Source: Hypsibius dujardini (lineage: Eukaryota > Tardigrada > Eutardigrada > Parachela > Hypsibiidae). Taken from it: 22,412 bases of DNA. A program made the position numbers and the translations under genes. The stretch covers positions 1 to 22,412 of the forward strand of contig LRSR01008233.1 in NCBI GenBank assembly GCA_001579985.1. The letters run 5' to 3'. Shown here one piece after another: positions 19,052 to 22,412 of this stretch. The notes beneath the pieces were generated by a model, which worked only from the letters and a program-made list of their open reading frames with translations, searched no databases and was not told where the DNA came from. Numbering within the stretch: position 1 is the stretch's first letter; every line of letters starts with the position of its first letter.

Positions 19052-20097
19052 ATGCTTCGCTCGACATTTCGTTTAGCAGGCAAGAAATGTTCGCAGACAT
19101 TCGACCTCAGCCCGCTAAGGCATGCCGCTTCTACCTGGACGTCAACCACCGCCATCAAGTTCAAGGAGTATGGGGACCCGGCAAAAGTGCTCTACCAAAC
19201 TACGGAACCGCTCCCGGCCACCCTCGATCCCGGCAACGTCGCACTCCGCTTCCTCGCGTCCCCGGTCAATCCCAACGACATCAATATGGTCCAGGTGTGA
19301 GAGCTGATTATAAACATGTTTAAACTTACATAAAAATATTATTATTTCTGTAAGTGATTTTGAATAGAAATAATAATTTCATATCAAAAAGCCGATTTTG
19401 CGAACATGGAATTTCGTTTTTTCGTTTAATTAACTTTATCGCTTATACTTAAGTTTAATTTTGGAATTCCAATTAAGATCCATTTCTAAAGTTGGATATG
19501 AATATAGCGAGTGTTTTTAAGTAAAATAAAGTTTTGGATGTAAAATGTAAAATTTGCAGAATCTGATTTTCAACCATTAAAATGTATTTGCATTAAATGT
19601 AGAAGTAGCTAATTGCAGGGTATCTATATCGTGAAGCCTCCCTTACCGGCGGTCTGCGGGAACGAGGGAGTGGCGGAAGTGATCGGGGTGGGGAGTGCGG
19701 TGAAGAACGTCAAAATTGGAGATTGGGTGATCCCTTCCATCAACGCCTTCGGCACGTGGCAGACGCATGCAGTGGCCCCGGCAACGGATATCTTGAAGAT
19801 TGAGGCGGATTTGCCGTTGATTCAGGCCGCCACAGTAGCGATTAATCCCTGTTCGGCCTTTCGGATGCTCTATGATTACACCGTATGTCCGGCTGCGGTT
19901 GATTGATGAATTGGTTGTATCGTCGTAGAGTGTAAAAACTGTTAGAATGATTGCTTGATTGATTGCTTTGCCGTCGTGCCTGGGCACTGTAGTGATTGAC
20001 TCGTCGGTTGATTGATTGATAGAAGAATCCGCTACTCGTCAGTCGCTCTGCGAACTCTGTGTCCATTGACTGACACTTTGGTGGATTGGTGGATCGG

Positions 20098-20129
<32 letters not shown>

Positions 20130-21944
20130 GGACTATTAAATTCAGTTAACTTTGTACTGTTTTGTCATGCACTGGTAATCATTTTAATATTAATAATTGT
20201 TGCAATAGTAGCAACCAATAAAGTCGCGTAAACATTTGCGGTAGCTTGACGTCGTTTGAGTTTGACATCCAAACTAGAATGATTTAAATTTTGAACCAAA
20301 GTTTTGATACTATTTAGTAGTAGTAGTAGTAGATAAGAAGAAGAAAGTTGAATGAAAGACATTGAATAAAATGATATTTATTTAGAATAAATCCTATTCC
20401 CTCGTTTATTTTTTTCCAGATGTGTAAAACAAAAAATTAAATTGAATAAAATAAAAATAAAATGAAATATAATAATATTGCAGTATATAGGGTTTTTTTG
20501 AATGCAAAGAAAATTTTATAATTTATCTCAAGAAGCCTGGAAGATTGCATTGCACGTGTGCTTTTGCAGAGTTTGGAGGAAGGTGATGTGATTGTCCAGA
20601 ACGGCGCCAACAGCGCCGTCGGTCAGGCCGTCATCCAGATCGCCGCGCACAACAAATGGCGCACCATCAATATTATCCGTGACCGGCCGAACAAGGCGGA
20701 AACGGTGAAACAGCTGGCCGACTTGGGTGCGACGCATGTCATCACGGATGCGGACTTTAAAAACCGGGACGTCATTAAGCAGCTACCACTGGCTCATCTG
20801 GGATTGAACTGTGTCGGCGGGAAAGCCGTCAGTGATATGACCAAGCTGCTGCAGGATCGCGCGACACTGGTCACGTACGGCGGAATGTCAATGCAGCCGA
20901 TGATTATTCCAACTGGGGCAATGATTTTCAAAGACTTAATTTTCTGTGGTTTTTGGCTTGGAAAGTGAGTTCATTGGTCGTTTCTTTGACTTCTCTGTCT
21001 GTCTGTCTGTCTGTCTATCTGTCTGCCTCTTTTTCTGTGTGTTTGTCTGTCTCTTTGTCTGACTTTTTGTCTGACTTTTTGTTTGTTCATCTATCTCTCT
21101 GTCTGTTTGACTATCTCTGGCTTCCTGCCTGGTTGATTGTCTGTCTGCTTGACCGCCTATTCTCTTGGTGTCTATCTGTCTGCTTGCCGTTTTTACCTGT
21201 TTGGCTATCTGCCTTTTTATATGCCTGTCCATCTGTTCATCTGGTTGTGTGAATTTATGTTTCGGGTCTGTCTATCTGTATTTATGTTTGTCTGTCTGTT
21301 TGTCTGTCAGTCTGTCTGTCTATATGTTTGTCTGCCTGCCTGCATACTCGTCTATCTACCTGTCTGTGTGCATGACTGTCTGTCTATCTGTCTGCTTGCC
21401 TATCTGCTTTTCAGCCTTACTGCCTATTGTTGCTTTACCCGTCTTGTCGGCTTGCCTGTTTGTCAGTCTGTCTGCCTATCTCTTTGTTTATTCGTTTGTC
21501 TGTCTTTCTGTCTCTCTGTTCATCTGTTTTTTAATCTTTTATATACTTTGTATGCCTGAAATTTAATCTATCTTTTGCCTGTCTGCTGATCTTTGGTTTT
21601 TGGTGGTGTTTGAGTGCGGGGTTCCGTTTTAGTCTTGTTTTTTTGCGTGTTCGTTTAATTTGAGGTTTCCAATCGGTTACATTTTATTGAGATAAGTTCG
21701 ATTTTTAAGGTGGAATATGGAGAACTCGACTGAGGAGCGAATAGAGATGCTCAACAACGTGGTTCGCCTGATGAAGGAGAAGGTTCTTCGGCCGCCAACG
21801 ATCGAGCCGGTCCTGTTGAAAGACTTTCAAACGGCAGTCAAACGAGCCCAGGAAGGTTTTACTGGTGCAAAGCAGGTTCTTGCCCTCGATGAGGAGTCCT
21901 TGGCAAAAATCCAAGAGGAAGTGAGAGCGTACGCTCAGGCCTGA
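19052..21944 (+). CDS. MECR: Mitochondrial trans-2-enoyl-CoA/ACP reductase, tandem copy 2
   Basis: Exons 19052-19294, 19619-19882, 20570-20964 and 21710-21944 join in phase to about 378 residues. The role is as for copy 1. The presequence MLRSTFRLAGKKCSQTF suits mitochondrial import. The catalytic region reads NPNDINMVQ|GIYIV with Y84 as the expected catalytic Tyr. NGANSAVGQAVIQIAA, RDRP, LNCVGGK, TYGGM and GFW are retained. The exon 3 products of the two copies are the same length (131 codons) with about 29 differences by eye, so the duplication is not very recent. Introns 2 and 3 match copy 1 in position and phase, but intron 1 does not. An in-frame upstream ATG at 19001 would add 17 residues with a hydrophobic core (FFIFAYL); I prefer 19052 because it gives the better presequence. 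The C-terminus is slightly shorter than copy 1 (ends AYAQA). Confidence 0.94.
19295..19618. other. Intron 1 of MECR copy 2, AT-rich
   Basis: A 324-base AT-rich intron after codon 81 at a CAG|GG junction. It has no array or gene and sits about 33 codons downstream of the copy 1 intron 1 position. Confidence 0.6.
19898..20130. repeat. TGAT/GATT tetranucleotide tract in MECR copy 2 intron 2
   Basis: Starts just after the donor (GTATGTCC, then GGTTGATTGATG) and includes about seven uninterrupted TGAT units at 20098-20128. The same repeat sits at the same relative place in copy 1 intron 2. The rest of the intron (to 20569) is AT-rich, with a short TAG run near 20317-20331. Confidence 0.85.
20992..21560. 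repeat. TCTG array in MECR copy 2 intron 3
   Basis: Degenerate TCTG units in the same intron and orientation as in copy 1. In this copy the exon 3 frame meets TGA immediately at the donor, so retention would truncate the protein. Confidence 0.95.
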
Positions 21945-22194
21945 AAACAACAAATTTGAGCTGAGCTGACCGTCTATTTTTCACTGCACGTAGTACGTGT
22001 TCGACCAGCTGTTTTGCCGTTTCATTTTGTAAATATTCTGTTTAAAGAGCCGTTGTTTGACTTCACGCTAGCGAATTGTTTTTATTTACTAGACGTTTTA
22101 GTTCTCATTAGAGTACCTGATGATAGTATCGGTTTCTTTCCCTTATCATAAATTGGATGCAACATAATACCAGCATTCTGGAGCAGGAAGATAT

Positions 22195-22361
22195 TTGTCT
22201 TGCCGTATCTCGGTCTATGTATCTGACTGTGAGCCTGTCTGTCTGTTTGTTTGTCTGTCTGTTTGTCTGTTTGTCTTTCTGCCTGTCTGTCTGTCTCTGT
22301 ATCTGTATGTCTTTCCGTATGTTTGTCTGTTAGTCTGTCTGTCTGTCTATATGTCTATCCA

Positions 22362-22392
<31 letters not shown>

Positions 22393-22412
22393 GCGTATCT
22401 GCCTATCTGCTT
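22195..22412. repeat. TCTG array downstream of MECR copy 2, continuing past the window edge
   Basis: Nearly pure TCTG units increase towards the end of the window (22362-22391 is uninterrupted). The 250 bases between the MECR copy 2 stop and the array are probably 3' UTR plus spacer with no clear AATAAA. Confidence 0.9.

Overview
The window is eukaryotic nuclear DNA from an animal. Five protein-coding genes are present, all split by short introns with GT-AG borders (one GC-AG). There are no operons, ribosome binding sites or bacterial features. A canonical beta-catenin, a duplicated mitochondrial enoyl reductase, compact intergenic spaces and many 100-800 bp introns point to a small-genome invertebrate. 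A tardigrade or similar ecdysozoan is my guess, at low confidence; nothing in the sequence proves the phylum.

Layout: (1) 814-6863, minus strand: a beta-catenin/Armadillo orthologue in 13 recognisable coding exons whose phases all agree. It carries an N-terminal phosphodegron, the armadillo repeats and a C-terminal PDZ ligand; its promoter end probably lies near 8000-8230. (2) 9262-12256, plus strand: a roughly 411-residue coiled-coil protein in 14 small exons that I do not recognise, preceded by a cluster of CCAAT boxes. (3) 12408-14682, minus strand: AATF/Che-1 (Bfr2 family, ribosome biogenesis) in 8 exons, convergent with gene 2 (stop codons about 150 bp apart). (4) 15219-18389, plus strand: MECR copy 1, divergent from AATF. 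(5) 19052-21944, plus strand: MECR copy 2, a tandem paralogue.

The genes have no obvious shared pathway. Beta-catenin serves Wnt signalling and adhesion, AATF serves nucleolar 40S assembly, and the two MECR copies serve mitochondrial fatty acid synthesis.

The non-coding space is dominated by degenerate TCTG/CAGA tetranucleotide arrays (at least 12 tracts, in introns of every gene and between genes, in both orientations). TGAT/GATT tetranucleotide runs form a second family.

The most striking small structure is at 18926-18982: a 39-bp element made of a perfect 15-bp inverted repeat around a 9-bp loop, flanked exactly by 9-bp direct repeats. It looks like a minimal transposon footprint in the promoter or 5' leader of MECR copy 2. 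The two MECR copies also differ in the position of their first intron.
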